64,000 nucleotides of DNA, from assembly GCA_001942045.1 (NCBI GenBank), contig MSTD01000013.1, positions 62,001 through 126,000 on the forward strand. The letters are read 5' to 3'. The stretch comes from Mycolicibacterium porcinum (GTDB lineage Bacteria > Actinomycetota > Actinomycetes > Mycobacteriales > Mycobacteriaceae). Shown here piece by piece: positions 31,496 through 39,690 of the stretch. Made by a program: the position numbers and the translations under genes. How positions within the stretch are numbered: position 1 is the first letter of the stretch; every line of letters starts with the position of its first letter. The notes under the pieces are model-generated. The model saw nothing but the letters and a program-made list of their open reading frames with translations, was not told where the DNA came from and did no database searches.

Positions 31496-31789
31496 GTGAC
31501 ACTGTTCAACACGCAGACGCGGCGTTACGTTGCAGTCGGCGCATTCGCGCTGGTCGCAGGCGCGGCCGCGGCCGCCCCGGCGCTCCTCGCCACCACCTCC
31601 GGCCCCGAGGTCTCGGCCCAGCCGGCCTGCCTGGCCTGGTTCGGCAACAAGGAGGACGGCAAGTGCCTGTCCTACTCGAACGGAATGCCGGCCAACGTGG
31701 GCACGCCGTGGGTGGGCGCAGGCGGTAACGGCGGGTTCGTGACCGGCCCGCTGCTGCCCGGCACGTCGATCAACCAGGGGATCGGCTAG
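31496..31789 (+). CDS. Small secreted protein, Rv2342-like
   Basis: 97 aa, GTG start with AAAGAGG upstream. Hydrophobic N-terminal segment (VAVGAFALVAGAAAAAPALLA) looks like a signal peptide; the mature part is short, with two cysteines (PACLAW, GKCLSYS) and a Gly-rich end (WVGAGGNGGFVTGPLLPG). Counterpart of Rv2342 next to dnaG. Function unknown. Confidence 0.8.
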   Translation: MTLFNTQTRRYVAVGAFALVAGAAAAAPALLATTSGPEVSAQPACLAWFGNKEDGKCLSYSNGMPANVGTPWVGAGGNGGFVTGPLLPGTSINQGIG

Positions 31790-31793
31790 GCCC

Positions 31794-32057
31794 CTACCAG
31801 CTACGTTTCCCAGACGCGTCGGTGGACTCCTTGGTGGAGTACACCGACGTTTCTGCGTCTATGGGGGTGAGGGTGAGGAACTGCGGGTCAGGCGACACCC
31901 GCTTCGCGATCTTGCGCCGTCCGGCGTCCATTACTGCCTTGGTGGCCGGATTGGAGGTCACCGCACGGTAGGTGCTGGCGATCTGCTCATAGCGGCGTCG
32001 CCCGGCCTTTGCGCCCAGCACGTAGCCGACGGCGATCACGGCGGCATAGCGGATCAC
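31794..32057 (-). CDS. Small membrane-anchored protein
   Basis: 87 aa from the GTG at 32055-32057, chosen because GGAGGA lies seven bases upstream; the longer frame upstream lacks such a site. N-terminal hydrophobic segment IRYAAVIAVGYVLGAKAGRRRYEQI followed by a basic, helical stretch and the C-terminal LTPIDAETSVYSTKES. The GYVLGAKAGRRRYEQI pattern is common in short actinobacterial membrane proteins of unknown role. Nearly abuts the convergent Rv2342-like gene. Confidence 0.75.
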   Translation of the reverse strand: MIRYAAVIAVGYVLGAKAGRRRYEQIASTYRAVTSNPATKAVMDAGRRKIAKRVSPDPQFLTLTPIDAETSVYSTKESTDASGKRSW

Positions 32058-32198
32058 AGTGTTCCTCCCACGGCAGAGTTTGTGTGTTCCATCCTGCCTC
32101 ACCCGCACCCCGGCGCGCCCGTCTGGGAGCGAGTTGGCGGCAGCGGCGGTCCGTACGCTAGAGTCAACGCTCGGCCGCGGAGCTTCCGCGGAAGGTAG

Positions 32199-32271
32199 TC
32201 CCCTGTAGCTCAATTGGCAGAGCTCCCGACTGTTAATCGGGCGGTTGATGGTTCGAGTCCATCCGGGGGAG
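32199..32271 (+). tRNA. asnT: tRNA-Asn (GTT)
   Basis: 73 nt cloverleaf: acceptor TCCCCTG pairs with CGGGGGA, D-arm GCTCAATTGGCAGAGC, anticodon stem CCCGA/TCGGG with loop CTGTTAA (anticodon GTT), T-arm with GTTCGAGTC. Discriminator G; CCA is not encoded. Same place, near dnaG, as the M. tuberculosis tRNA-Asn. Confidence 0.96.
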
Positions 32272-32294
32272 CAAGTTCTCGAAAACCCCAGCGT

Positions 32295-32609
32295 TTATGA
32301 CTGGGGCCGGGCCTGAGCCTGACGGGCCGCCTGGGTAAGCGCCTCCACCAGTGGATTGGACGCCGAAGCGAGAGCTTTCCGCTCCTCATCGGTCAATTGG
32401 TAGAACGTCCACACGCCCCAGGCTGCCGGCCGCACGTACACCGTCACCTGTTGCCGGTTGTTCTGCAGCACCGCCGGCACGGGTACGGCGCGATCGAGGG
32501 TGGCGGCGCTGGCCATCTCCTCGGCGATCTGCTGGACGTTGACTGATTCCTGCAGTTGGTACAGCACGGCCTTGTTGGCGGGGCCTTCCATGGCGAGGAA
32601 CCAAGCCAT
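32295..32609 (-). CDS. Small conserved protein of unknown function
   Basis: 104 aa from MAWFLAMEGPANKAVLYQLQES, with AAGGAG upstream of the ATG; the in-frame extension to 32660 is unlikely. Predicted soluble, mixed alpha/beta, no cysteine and no signal peptide. Segments QQVTVYVRPAAWGVWTFYQLTDEERKAL suggest a small sheet. I do not recognise the family. Ends 23 bases after the tRNA-Asn gene, in the opposite direction. Confidence 0.65.
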   Translation of the reverse strand: MAWFLAMEGPANKAVLYQLQESVNVQQIAEEMASAATLDRAVPVPAVLQNNRQQVTVYVRPAAWGVWTFYQLTDEERKALASASNPLVEALTQAARQAQARPQS

Positions 32610-32730
32610 CAGTGTCTCCTTGAGGTAAGTGGTGAGCGGTGATCGCGGGTCGGATCGCAAACAGTGTCACCTATCGACGCGCCGCCGTCAGCCCACTCGT
32701 TGAGCCGGTTTGATTCGCTACCCTCGGGGT

Positions 32731-33222
32731 GTGTACCCACGGCTGTTCGCCATCGTCGCCTTCGTCGGTTTCCTCGCGGTTGGTTGCGGCTGGAGTCCGT
32801 CATCCGCGCCGCCCCCGAAGCCCGATACCTGCGCCCCGTCGGACGGTCCCAGCGCTGACACGGTCGCCGAGCAGATCGCGAAACTGCCCGCACCCGCAGC
32901 GGGTAAGGAATGGACCCAGATCGGCACCGGGCACACCACCAACTGCCGCCTGTACTGGGTGCAGGTGGGCCAGTCGAACCCGGAGCCCAACAGCGTCGGG
33001 CAGCTGCTGTTCTTCGACCGGCAGACCCCGCTCGGCCCGGCCACCCCGGAGCCCCGGCCGTACATCAATGTGGTCACCAACGCCGATGACAGTGTGGTGG
33101 TGAACTACCAGTGGCAGCAGGGCCACGATTCGCCGACCTCGCCGACCGGTATCGCCACCGTGCGGTTCCGGATCGGGGACGACGGCAAACTGGTTGCCGT
33201 CGACCCGATTCCGAAGCCCTGA
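32731..33222 (+). CDS. LppP/LprE-like lipoprotein
   Basis: 163 aa, GTG start. Signal peptide with lipobox AVGC (lipidated Cys near residue 20), then a Ser/Pro-rich linker and a domain with TNCRLYWVQVGQ, QLLFFDRQTPLG and VVVNYQWQQG, the pattern of the mycobacterial LppP/LprE lipoprotein family. Located on the outer face of the membrane. Biochemical role unknown. Confidence 0.75.
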   Translation: MYPRLFAIVAFVGFLAVGCGWSPSSAPPPKPDTCAPSDGPSADTVAEQIAKLPAPAAGKEWTQIGTGHTTNCRLYWVQVGQSNPEPNSVGQLLFFDRQTPLGPATPEPRPYINVVTNADDSVVVNYQWQQGHDSPTSPTGIATVRFRIGDDGKLVAVDPIPKP

Positions 33223-33228
33223 GCCGCC

Positions 33229-35151
33229 TCAGCCGTTGAGCAGCTCGGCGGGGTCGAGCATCGCCGCGTAACGCAGCTGCTCGGGGATCCCGAATCCGTC
33301 GACCAGGGTTTCGACGTGCGGGCGCAGTGACCGGCAGCGTTCGTTGATCCCGCGCGTCACGGCCTTGGCGCGTTCGGTGGACAGGAACCGGTGCTCGATG
33401 AACCAGGCCTTGTCGCCCTCGATCACCGACAGCGCGTACAGGTCGCAGACATCCTCGAGGAGCTCGCGGGCGGTGTCGTCCTCGCAGGCGTCGATGCCTG
33501 CGACGAACGCTTCCAGGATGACCCGGTCGATGTGCGCCTGCGCGGCATGCAGCACGTGATCCTGCACGGCGTTGAAGGCGTCGAAGGCCGACATCTCCTT
33601 GGATTTGCCCTGCAGCCGCCGGGCGACCGAGGCCAGCATGTACTCCTCGCGGTCCTCGAACATCTTGACCTGGGTGCCGCGGTTGAACAGGCTGCCTTCC
33701 TCCTCGTTGTCCTGGCGGCTGTCCAGGACGGTCTGGATGATGGTCTCGGCCGCAGTGCGCTTCAGCACCCGCTCGCCGGCGTAGTTGGCCGCGAACCGCA
33801 CCCATTCGACCGGGCTCATGCCCTTGATGTCGTCGGCGTAGGCGGTGAGCAGTTCTTTGGCCACCAGCTGGGTGAGCACATGGTTGTCACCCTCGAACGT
33901 GGTGAACACGTCGGTGTCGGCGCGCAGGGCGATCAGCCGGTTCTCGGCCAGATAGCCTGCGCCGCCGCAGGCTTCGCGAGCCTCCTGGATGGCGTGGCTG
34001 GCGTGCCAGGTGTTGGCGGCTTTCAGGCCGGCGGCGCGGGCCTCCAGCTCGCGCTGCTCCTCGGCATCCGGATCGTCGGAGGTCTGCAACTCGTGGCATT
34101 TGGCCACCAGCTCGTTCTGGGCGAACTGCAGCGCGTAGGACTTGGCGATCAGCGGCAGCAGCCGGCGCTGGTGCACCAGGTAGTCCATGATCAGGACTTC
34201 CTCATCGCTCTTCGGGGCTTCGAACTGCCTGCGTTCCAACGCATATCGCGTGGCGATGTCCAGCGCCACCCGTGCGGCCGCCGCAGCGCTGCCGCCGACG
34301 GTGACCCGGCCTCGGATCAAGGTCCCCAGCATCGTGAAGAACCGCCGGCCCGGGTTCTCGATCGGTGAGCTGTAGGTGCCGTCGGGGGCGACGTCGGCGT
34401 AGCGGTTGAGCAGGTTCTCGCGCGGGACGCGCACGTGATCGAAGACGATGCGCCCGTTGTCGACGCCGGGCAGGCCACCCTTGTAGTGGCAGTCCGACGT
34501 GGTCACGCCGGGCAGGTCGCTGCCGTCGTCGTCGCGGATCGGGACCACAAAACAGTGCACGCCGTGGCCTTCCCCGTCCGGCGTGATCAGCTGTGCGAAA
34601 ACCGTTGCCACCCGCGCCGTCTCGGCGGCTCCGCCGATGTAGTCCTTGCGCGCGGTGGGGGTGGGGGAGTGAACGACGAATTCCTGGGTTTCCGGATCGT
34701 AGGTGGCGGTGGTCTCCAGTGACTGCACGTCGCTGCCGTGACCGGTCTCGGTCATCGCGAAGCAGCCGAGCAGGTCGAGATCGATGAGCCGGCGCACGTA
34801 CGCCTTGTGGTGGCGCTCGGTGCCGAGGTTCTCGATCGCGCCGCCGAACAGGCCCCATTGCACCCCGGCCTTCACCATCAACGAAAGGTCGCTCATGGCC
34901 AGCATCTCGATGCTGGTGATGGCGGCGCCGACGTCACCGTTGCCGCCGTGTTCCTTGCGGAAGCCGTCCTCGGCGGCCCCGGCCGCCGCCATGATCTTGA
35001 GCTGCTCGGCCACCTTGGCCCGGGCGATGACGGTGTTCGGGGTGTAGTGCGGCCGGAAGATCTCGTCCGACAACCTGGTCCGCATGGCGTTCTTGACGTC
35101 GCGCCAACGGCCGTCCAACGTGTTTCGCAGATGCTCGGCAGTGGAGGTCAT
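33229..35151 (-). CDS. Acyl-CoA dehydrogenase / acyl-CoA oxidase-like flavoprotein
   Basis: 640 aa from MTSTAEHLRNTLDGRW; a TTG at 35217 could add 22 residues. Size and layout match acyl-CoA oxidases more than the ~390-aa dehydrogenases: FAD-binding segments CFAMTETGHGSDVQSLETTA and the PTPTARKDYIGG strand, then GRVTVGGSAAAAARVALDIA, CGGAGYLAENRL and TDVFTTFEGDNHVLTQLVAKELL, followed by an extra C-terminal helical domain. It catalyses 2,3-desaturation of acyl-CoA, with oxygen or ETF as acceptor; the sequence alone does not decide which. Confidence 0.88.
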   Translation of the reverse strand: MTSTAEHLRNTLDGRWRDVKNAMRTRLSDEIFRPHYTPNTVIARAKVAEQLKIMAAAGAAEDGFRKEHGGNGDVGAAITSIEMLAMSDLSLMVKAGVQWGLFGGAIENLGTERHHKAYVRRLIDLDLLGCFAMTETGHGSDVQSLETTATYDPETQEFVVHSPTPTARKDYIGGAAETARVATVFAQLITPDGEGHGVHCFVVPIRDDDGSDLPGVTTSDCHYKGGLPGVDNGRIVFDHVRVPRENLLNRYADVAPDGTYSSPIENPGRRFFTMLGTLIRGRVTVGGSAAAAARVALDIATRYALERRQFEAPKSDEEVLIMDYLVHQRRLLPLIAKSYALQFAQNELVAKCHELQTSDDPDAEEQRELEARAAGLKAANTWHASHAIQEAREACGGAGYLAENRLIALRADTDVFTTFEGDNHVLTQLVAKELLTAYADDIKGMSPVEWVRFAANYAGERVLKRTAAETIIQTVLDSRQDNEEEGSLFNRGTQVKMFEDREEYMLASVARRLQGKSKEMSAFDAFNAVQDHVLHAAQAHIDRVILEAFVAGIDACEDDTARELLEDVCDLYALSVIEGDKAWFIEHRFLSTERAKAVTRGINERCRSLRPHVETLVDGFGIPEQLRYAAMLDPAELLNG

Positions 35152-35247
35152 ATCCGACGGTAACGCGTACCGCCGTTGCTGTCGGTCGTTGTCGCCAAGG
35201 TAAGCCTTCCTGGACAAGCGTCACCTGTCCGCGAAAGACTGGCGACC

Positions 35248-35982
35248 ATGCCGGACTCGGTCGGGGAATCGCTGTCTCCCACCGGCTTGCCGCACGTGAG
35301 CTATCACCGGCATGCCGATGTGACGGGTGGCTGGTTGCGTGCCGCCACTTTCGGTGCGATGGATGGTCTGGTCAGCAACACCGCGTTGATCGCCGGTGTC
35401 GGGGCCAGCGCCTCAGCGCACACCGTGGTGCTCAGCGGTGTGGCCGGGTTGCTGGCCGGGGCCTTCTCGATGGCGCTCGGTGAGTACACCTCGGTGACCA
35501 CCGCCAACGAGCAGGTCGATTCCGAGGTCAAGGTGGAGCGTCGGTCGTTCCGCAAGAATCCCGAGGCCGAGCAGGCCGAACTCGTGGCCATGCTCCAGGA
35601 GATGGGGATGACGGCCGAGACGGCGACGAAGGCCAGCGAGGAAATCCACCGCGACCAGAATCGGGCCTTGAACTTTCACCTCGTGCAGGAATTGGGTGTG
35701 CACCCGACGGAGAAACCGTCGCCGTGGGTGGCCGGCGGCTCGTCTTTCGTGTTGTTTGCGATCGGTGCGGTCATCCCGCTCATCCCGTACCTGCTCGGCT
35801 TCGAATCGTTGTGGCTCGGGCTGGCGTGCGGCGGGGTGGGCCTGTTGATCGCGGGCGGCGTGGCGGCCAAGTTCACCCGCAAGTCGGTGGCCATCGCCGG
35901 GCTGCGGCAGCTGGTGTTCGGGGCCGTCGCGATTGCGGCCACCTACGCCGTCGGCATCTTGGTCGGCGCTGTGCTGACCTGA
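35248..35982 (+). CDS. VIT1/CCC1-family iron or manganese transporter
   Basis: 244 aa. Membrane helices are visible around GAMDGLVSNTALIAGV, VVLSGVAGLLAGAFSMALGEYTSV, SSFVLFAIGAVIPLIPYLL, LGLACGGVGLLIAGGV and AVAIAATYAVGILVGAVLT; the central hydrophilic stretch (SEVKVERRSFRKNPEAEQAELVAML) is the metal-binding insert of this family. Members move Fe2+ or Mn2+ out of the cytoplasm. Ends in a TGATG overlap with the next gene. Divergent from the acyl-CoA dehydrogenase gene. Confidence 0.88.
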   Translation: MPDSVGESLSPTGLPHVSYHRHADVTGGWLRAATFGAMDGLVSNTALIAGVGASASAHTVVLSGVAGLLAGAFSMALGEYTSVTTANEQVDSEVKVERRSFRKNPEAEQAELVAMLQEMGMTAETATKASEEIHRDQNRALNFHLVQELGVHPTEKPSPWVAGGSSFVLFAIGAVIPLIPYLLGFESLWLGLACGGVGLLIAGGVAAKFTRKSVAIAGLRQLVFGAVAIAATYAVGILVGAVLT

Positions 35983-37043
35983 TGCTGCGCCGCATTCTGT
36001 TGGCCGGTGCCATCGTGGTGTCGGCGTGTGGGCCGGCGCATGCCGAGCCCGGCCTGGACTACCTCGGCCAGCGCCAGGTGACGCCCGGCGCCACGCTGGA
36101 CGGCACGGTGATCGGCGGGCTGTCGGGCATCAGTTACGACCCGGCCGCCGACCTGTACTACATCATCAGCGACGACCGCTCCGCCAAGAATCCGGCACGT
36201 TTCTACACCGCGCGGATCACGCTGTCGGACAACGGTATCGGCGATGTCGAGTTCGTCGGCACCCAGCCGTGGCTCGACCGCGGCGGACAACCGTTCGCGC
36301 CGTTGAACATTGACACACAGCCACCGGTGGTGCCGCCCGATCCCGAGGCCATCGCCTTCGATGCCCGCAGGCAACGGCTGTACTGGACCAGCGAGGGGGA
36401 GCGCCGTGTCGAGGGGCCGGGGGCGCCGGTCCTGCTCGACCCGTGGGTGCGCACCGCCGGCCTCGACGGCGGCTTCCTCGGCGAGTTCGCGCTGCCCGAC
36501 GGGTTCCGGATGTCGGCGGACGAGCACGGCCCGCGGCGCAACAACGCGCTGGAAGGCCTCACGCTCACGCCCGATGGTCGGTATCTGTGGGCGGCCATGG
36601 AGGGGCCCGACTATGACGACGGTCCGCCACCCGACGCGCAGCGCGGCGCCCTGACCCGCATCGTCCGCTTCGACGTTGAGTCCGGAGCGCTCGACGGTCG
36701 GTACACCTACCCGTTGGATCCGGTCAGCGCCGGTCCGGGCGGCGACAACGGCCTGTCGGATCTGGTGGCGCTCGACGACAACAGCTTTCTGGTGATCGAA
36801 CGCGGCTTCGGCACACACGTCGCGGTGCGGATCTACCGCGCGAACCTTGTCGAGGGATCGACCGAGCTGCGCAAGACGCTGCTGGCCGACTTGACCGACA
36901 CGCCGGGGCTGGACCCGCTGGACAACATCGAGGGAATCACGTTGGGGCCCAAGCTGCCCGACGGCCGGCAAGCCGTGATCGCCGTCAGTGATGACAATTT
37001 CTCGCCCACGCAGGTGACGCAGTTCCTGCTGTTCGCGCTGTAG
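35982..37043 (+). CDS. Exported esterase-like/phytase-like protein
   Basis: 353 aa with the esterase-like activity of phytase fold (beta-propeller): GTVIGGLSGISYDPAADLYYIISDD, PPDPEAIAFDARRQRLYWTSEG, NNALEGLTLTPDGRYLWAAME, GLSDLVALDDNSFLVIERG and DNIEGITLGPKL. The N-terminus is a signal peptide; VVSACG could be a lipobox (lipoprotein) or cleavage may follow AHA. The ATG overlaps the VIT1 stop, so the two are coupled. Substrate unknown; a phosphate ester is a guess from the family name only. Confidence 0.82.
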   Translation: MLRRILLAGAIVVSACGPAHAEPGLDYLGQRQVTPGATLDGTVIGGLSGISYDPAADLYYIISDDRSAKNPARFYTARITLSDNGIGDVEFVGTQPWLDRGGQPFAPLNIDTQPPVVPPDPEAIAFDARRQRLYWTSEGERRVEGPGAPVLLDPWVRTAGLDGGFLGEFALPDGFRMSADEHGPRRNNALEGLTLTPDGRYLWAAMEGPDYDDGPPPDAQRGALTRIVRFDVESGALDGRYTYPLDPVSAGPGGDNGLSDLVALDDNSFLVIERGFGTHVAVRIYRANLVEGSTELRKTLLADLTDTPGLDPLDNIEGITLGPKLPDGRQAVIAVSDDNFSPTQVTQFLLFAL

Positions 37044-37058
37044 CCGCGGTGGGGGCTT

Positions 37059-37115
37059 CGAGATCGACGCCAGGGTCGTGAAACTCGACGAATCGTGACC
37101 CTCACGTCGATCTCG
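37059..37115. terminator. Imperfect inverted repeat after convergent genes
   Basis: Left arm 37059-37081 (CGAGATCGACGCCAGGGTC...) and right arm 37093-37115 pair in about 17-19 of 23 positions with an 11-base loop. It lies between the esterase-like gene and the convergent YoaK gene and could terminate both. The arm core GAGATCGACG-AGGGTC recurs in another hairpin at 44857-44914. Confidence 0.6.
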
Positions 37116-37144
37116 GCGAGAGCGAGGCGGGCAAAACGCGGCGG

Positions 37145-37831
37145 CTACTTCAACAACGCGTGCCGGTCGAAGTAGAAGTAGGTATATGCCGCGGTGATCG
37201 CGCAGACGACCGTGGCCACCAGCAGCATCTGCGAGCCGCTGACGACAAAGCTGATGAAGCCGCCGACGATGGCGCCGCCGGCGAATCCGGACCAGAGCAT
37301 GAAATACCCCAGCCAGTCGCTCAATTGGCCGCCGCTGATGTGGCGTTCGATGCCCTGGCCCATCTTCACCAGTGTCCCGGTCACGTAACTCAGCGGGATC
37401 GACACCTCGTCGTCTTTGACGAACGACGTGTTCAAGGCGCCGATACCCAAGGCCACGAACAGGATTGGGACATACGGAACATCACGGGCCGTCCAGCCGC
37501 GCTCGACGAGGTCGACCACGGTGGAGACGACCAGCGCAAGCGTCGTCAGCACCGTCGCACCGTGGGGATGATTGACCCACAGATGGCGGCGGCACAGCGA
37601 GGCGATCACGTCTCCGCCGACGAAGGCGAGCAGCAGCAGTGCGGCACCGATGGCCAGCCACTCCTCGCCCTGGAACAGCCCGAGGAACGCCCGCTCGGTG
37701 TTGCCGGTCATGAAGGTGACGAAGTACCCCGCTGAATGGGTGAACGCGGCGGCGCCCAGCACTCCGGCCAGGCCGGCCAGAACCCACGACAGTCGGGCTT
37801 CGCCGTCGAACTGCTGCGCCATGGTCCCCAT
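37145..37831 (-). CDS. YoaK-family (DUF1275) membrane protein
   Basis: 228 aa with about six hydrophobic helices (WVLAGLAGVLGAAAFTHSAG, AIGAALLLLAFVGGDVIASL, TTLALVVSTVVDLVERG, ILFVALGIGALNTSFV, FMLWSGFAGGAIVGGFISFVV, VATVVCAITAAYTYFYF). The N-terminal GYFVTFMTGNTERAFLG is the usual DUF1275 signature. Two starts are possible, MGTMAQQF and MAQQF three codons later. Function not established for the family. Confidence 0.82.
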   Translation of the reverse strand: MGTMAQQFDGEARLSWVLAGLAGVLGAAAFTHSAGYFVTFMTGNTERAFLGLFQGEEWLAIGAALLLLAFVGGDVIASLCRRHLWVNHPHGATVLTTLALVVSTVVDLVERGWTARDVPYVPILFVALGIGALNTSFVKDDEVSIPLSYVTGTLVKMGQGIERHISGGQLSDWLGYFMLWSGFAGGAIVGGFISFVVSGSQMLLVATVVCAITAAYTYFYFDRHALLK

Positions 37832-37877
37832 TGTGGGGAGCTTTGCCGGTGCTCGGGACGAGTTTCGGCCCGCGGCG

Positions 37878-39089
37878 TCAGCTGTCGCTGCCGACGGTGA
37901 CGGCGGTTGCCTCGTCGGTGAGCTCGTCGAGTTCGGCTTCTTCGACGTCGATCCCGACGAGGTGCGGACGGGTCAGGGCGAGCACACCGGCACCGGCCAA
38001 CACTGCGAGCGCGCCCACCCAGTACGGCAGGTGCACGTTGACCTGCTCACCGAGCACCCCGGCCAGCCACGGCGCCACGGCGGCGCCGCCGAAGCGCAGG
38101 AAGCTGTAGGCCGCCGAGGCCACTCCGCGCTCCACCGGCGCGGCTTTCATCACGGTTTCGGTGATCAGCGTGTTGTTGATGCCGATGAACAGGCCGGCGA
38201 CCACCACACCCGATGCCAGGACGACCTTGGAGTCGGTCCATATCGCCATCACGGTCAGCACCGCGGTGAAGGCCAGCAGGTTGAGGATGAGCACCCGCAC
38301 CGTGCCGAAGCGGTGCTGCAGCCGCGGGGCGACGACCACGGAGGTGAACGCCAGCGCCAGGCCCCAGCCGAAGAAGATCAGCCCGATCTGATGGGCGGTC
38401 ATGTTCAGCGGGAAGGGCGTGAATGCCAGCAGGGTGAAGAACCCGAAGTTGTAGAGCAGCGCGGTGATCGCGACGCCGAGCAGGCCGCGGTGGCGCAGCG
38501 CCCGGAACGGATCGGCCAGGGTGGTGGCGCGTTCGGCGCGCGGCGTGGCCGGAAGCAGGAATGCGGTGATCACCAGGGCGAAGGCCATCAGCGCCGAGAC
38601 GCCGAAGAACGGGCCGCGCCAGGAGATCGAGCCGAGCACACCGCCGACCAGTGGGCCGATCGCGATGCCCAGGCCCAGTGCCGCCTCGTAGAGGATGATG
38701 GCTTGCGCCACAGAGCCTTTCGCGGAGTTGACGATGGTGGCCAGCGCGGTGGCGATGAACAGCGCGTTGCCGAGGCCCCACAGGGCGCGCCAGCCCACGA
38801 TCTGCATCACGGTGTCGCTCATCCCGGCCAGGCCGGCCCCGGCGATGATGATCACCAGGCCGAGCAGCAGCGTGCGCTTGGGCCCGATGCGGCTGGACAC
38901 CATACCGGTGATCAGCATCGCCACGCCCATCACCGCCATGTAGCTGGTGAACAGCAACGACACCTGCGACGGCGAGGCGTTGAGGTTGTCGGCGATCGGC
39001 TTGAGGATGGGATCGACCAGGCCGATGCCCATGAAGGCGACGACGGAGGCGAAAGCGACGGCCCATACGGCCTTGGGTTGGCGCCACAT
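37878..39089 (-). CDS. MFS transporter, probable drug exporter
   Basis: 403 aa with twelve predicted helices in the major facilitator pattern: FMGIGLVDPILKPIADNL (helix 1 and loop), SRIGPKRTLLLGLVII (the loop 2-3 motif), EAALGLGIAIGPLVGGVLG (antiporter-like motif C), and a second half with FFGWGLALAFTSVVVAPRLQHRFG. It lies 19 bases after marR in the same direction, so it is probably the pump controlled by that repressor. Substrate unknown. Confidence 0.9.
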   Translation of the reverse strand: MWRQPKAVWAVAFASVVAFMGIGLVDPILKPIADNLNASPSQVSLLFTSYMAVMGVAMLITGMVSSRIGPKRTLLLGLVIIIAGAGLAGMSDTVMQIVGWRALWGLGNALFIATALATIVNSAKGSVAQAIILYEAALGLGIAIGPLVGGVLGSISWRGPFFGVSALMAFALVITAFLLPATPRAERATTLADPFRALRHRGLLGVAITALLYNFGFFTLLAFTPFPLNMTAHQIGLIFFGWGLALAFTSVVVAPRLQHRFGTVRVLILNLLAFTAVLTVMAIWTDSKVVLASGVVVAGLFIGINNTLITETVMKAAPVERGVASAAYSFLRFGGAAVAPWLAGVLGEQVNVHLPYWVGALAVLAGAGVLALTRPHLVGIDVEEAELDELTDEATAVTVGSDS

Positions 39090-39108
39090 CGGGGCGGTAA
39101 CTCCTTAA

Positions 39109-39585
39109 CTAGTTTTCGTGCGAGAGCGGGTGCTCGTCGACGTCGGTGAGCAGCCGTCGAATGATCTCGACGGAGGCTGCCAGCGTCGTGCGCTCCTCGG
39201 CGCTGAGGCGTTCGAGTCGGGGGTTGATCGCGGCGGCGCGATCGGCCCTGGCTTGCTCGAGGGTCCGCCGGCCCTGCTCGGTGATGCGGATCAGCACCGC
39301 GCGGGCGTCGCCGGGATCGGTGGTGCGTGATACCAGGCCGGCGTCTTCGAGACGGCGAACCTGGGTGGTCATGGTCGGCTGCGAGCAGTGGTCGAGGTAG
39401 GCGAGGTCGGAGATTCGTGCCTCGCCCTGGTCCTCGATGGTGGACAGCAGCCGGGCCTGGGCCCAGGGCAGTGGTAGCCGGGTGCGCTGGGTGGCCAGCC
39501 GATTCAACCGGGCGACGACTGCCAACAGGTCAGCGCCGAGTTCGGTGTCGTCGGATACCGTGGCATCCTCGGTCGGGGTCGACAT
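39109..39585 (-). CDS. MarR-family transcriptional regulator
   Basis: 158 aa from MSTPTEDATV; an ATG three codons upstream (39594) sits one base from the operator and is the alternative start. Winged-helix core: LPLPWAQARLLSTIEDQG, ISDLAYLDHCSQPTMTTQVRRLEDAGLV, wing with TTDPGDARAVLIRITEQG. Family members are released from DNA by aromatic or drug-like ligands. It precedes an MFS exporter and has a palindrome at its own promoter, the usual efflux-pump control circuit. Confidence 0.92.
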   Translation of the reverse strand: MSTPTEDATVSDDTELGADLLAVVARLNRLATQRTRLPLPWAQARLLSTIEDQGEARISDLAYLDHCSQPTMTTQVRRLEDAGLVSRTTDPGDARAVLIRITEQGRRTLEQARADRAAAINPRLERLSAEERTTLAASVEIIRRLLTDVDEHPLSHEN

Positions 39586-39596
39586 GCCCACCATAT

Positions 39597-39615
39597 TACA
39601 TAGATTTGCTATGTA
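39597..39615. promoter_or_regulatory. Candidate MarR operator
   Basis: TACATAG-ATTTG-CTATGTA: perfect 7-base arms around a 5-base spacer. It is AT-rich in a GC-rich region, immediately upstream of marR (minus strand) and about 75 bases before the divergent ECF-transporter gene. Size and position fit a MarR dimer site giving autoregulation of the marR-MFS pair. Confidence 0.7.
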
Positions 39616-39690
39616 GTCTAGTCGGCGGGCGTGCTGTCGCTCACACAACGGGCACCCGACGGCCGCGATCGCGGCTGGCAGAATCGAACG

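Noticed and set aside
32199..32271. tRNA genes as integration sites for a mobile element
   Set aside because: No integrase, direct repeat of the tRNA 3' end or foreign gene block is present next to either tRNA.
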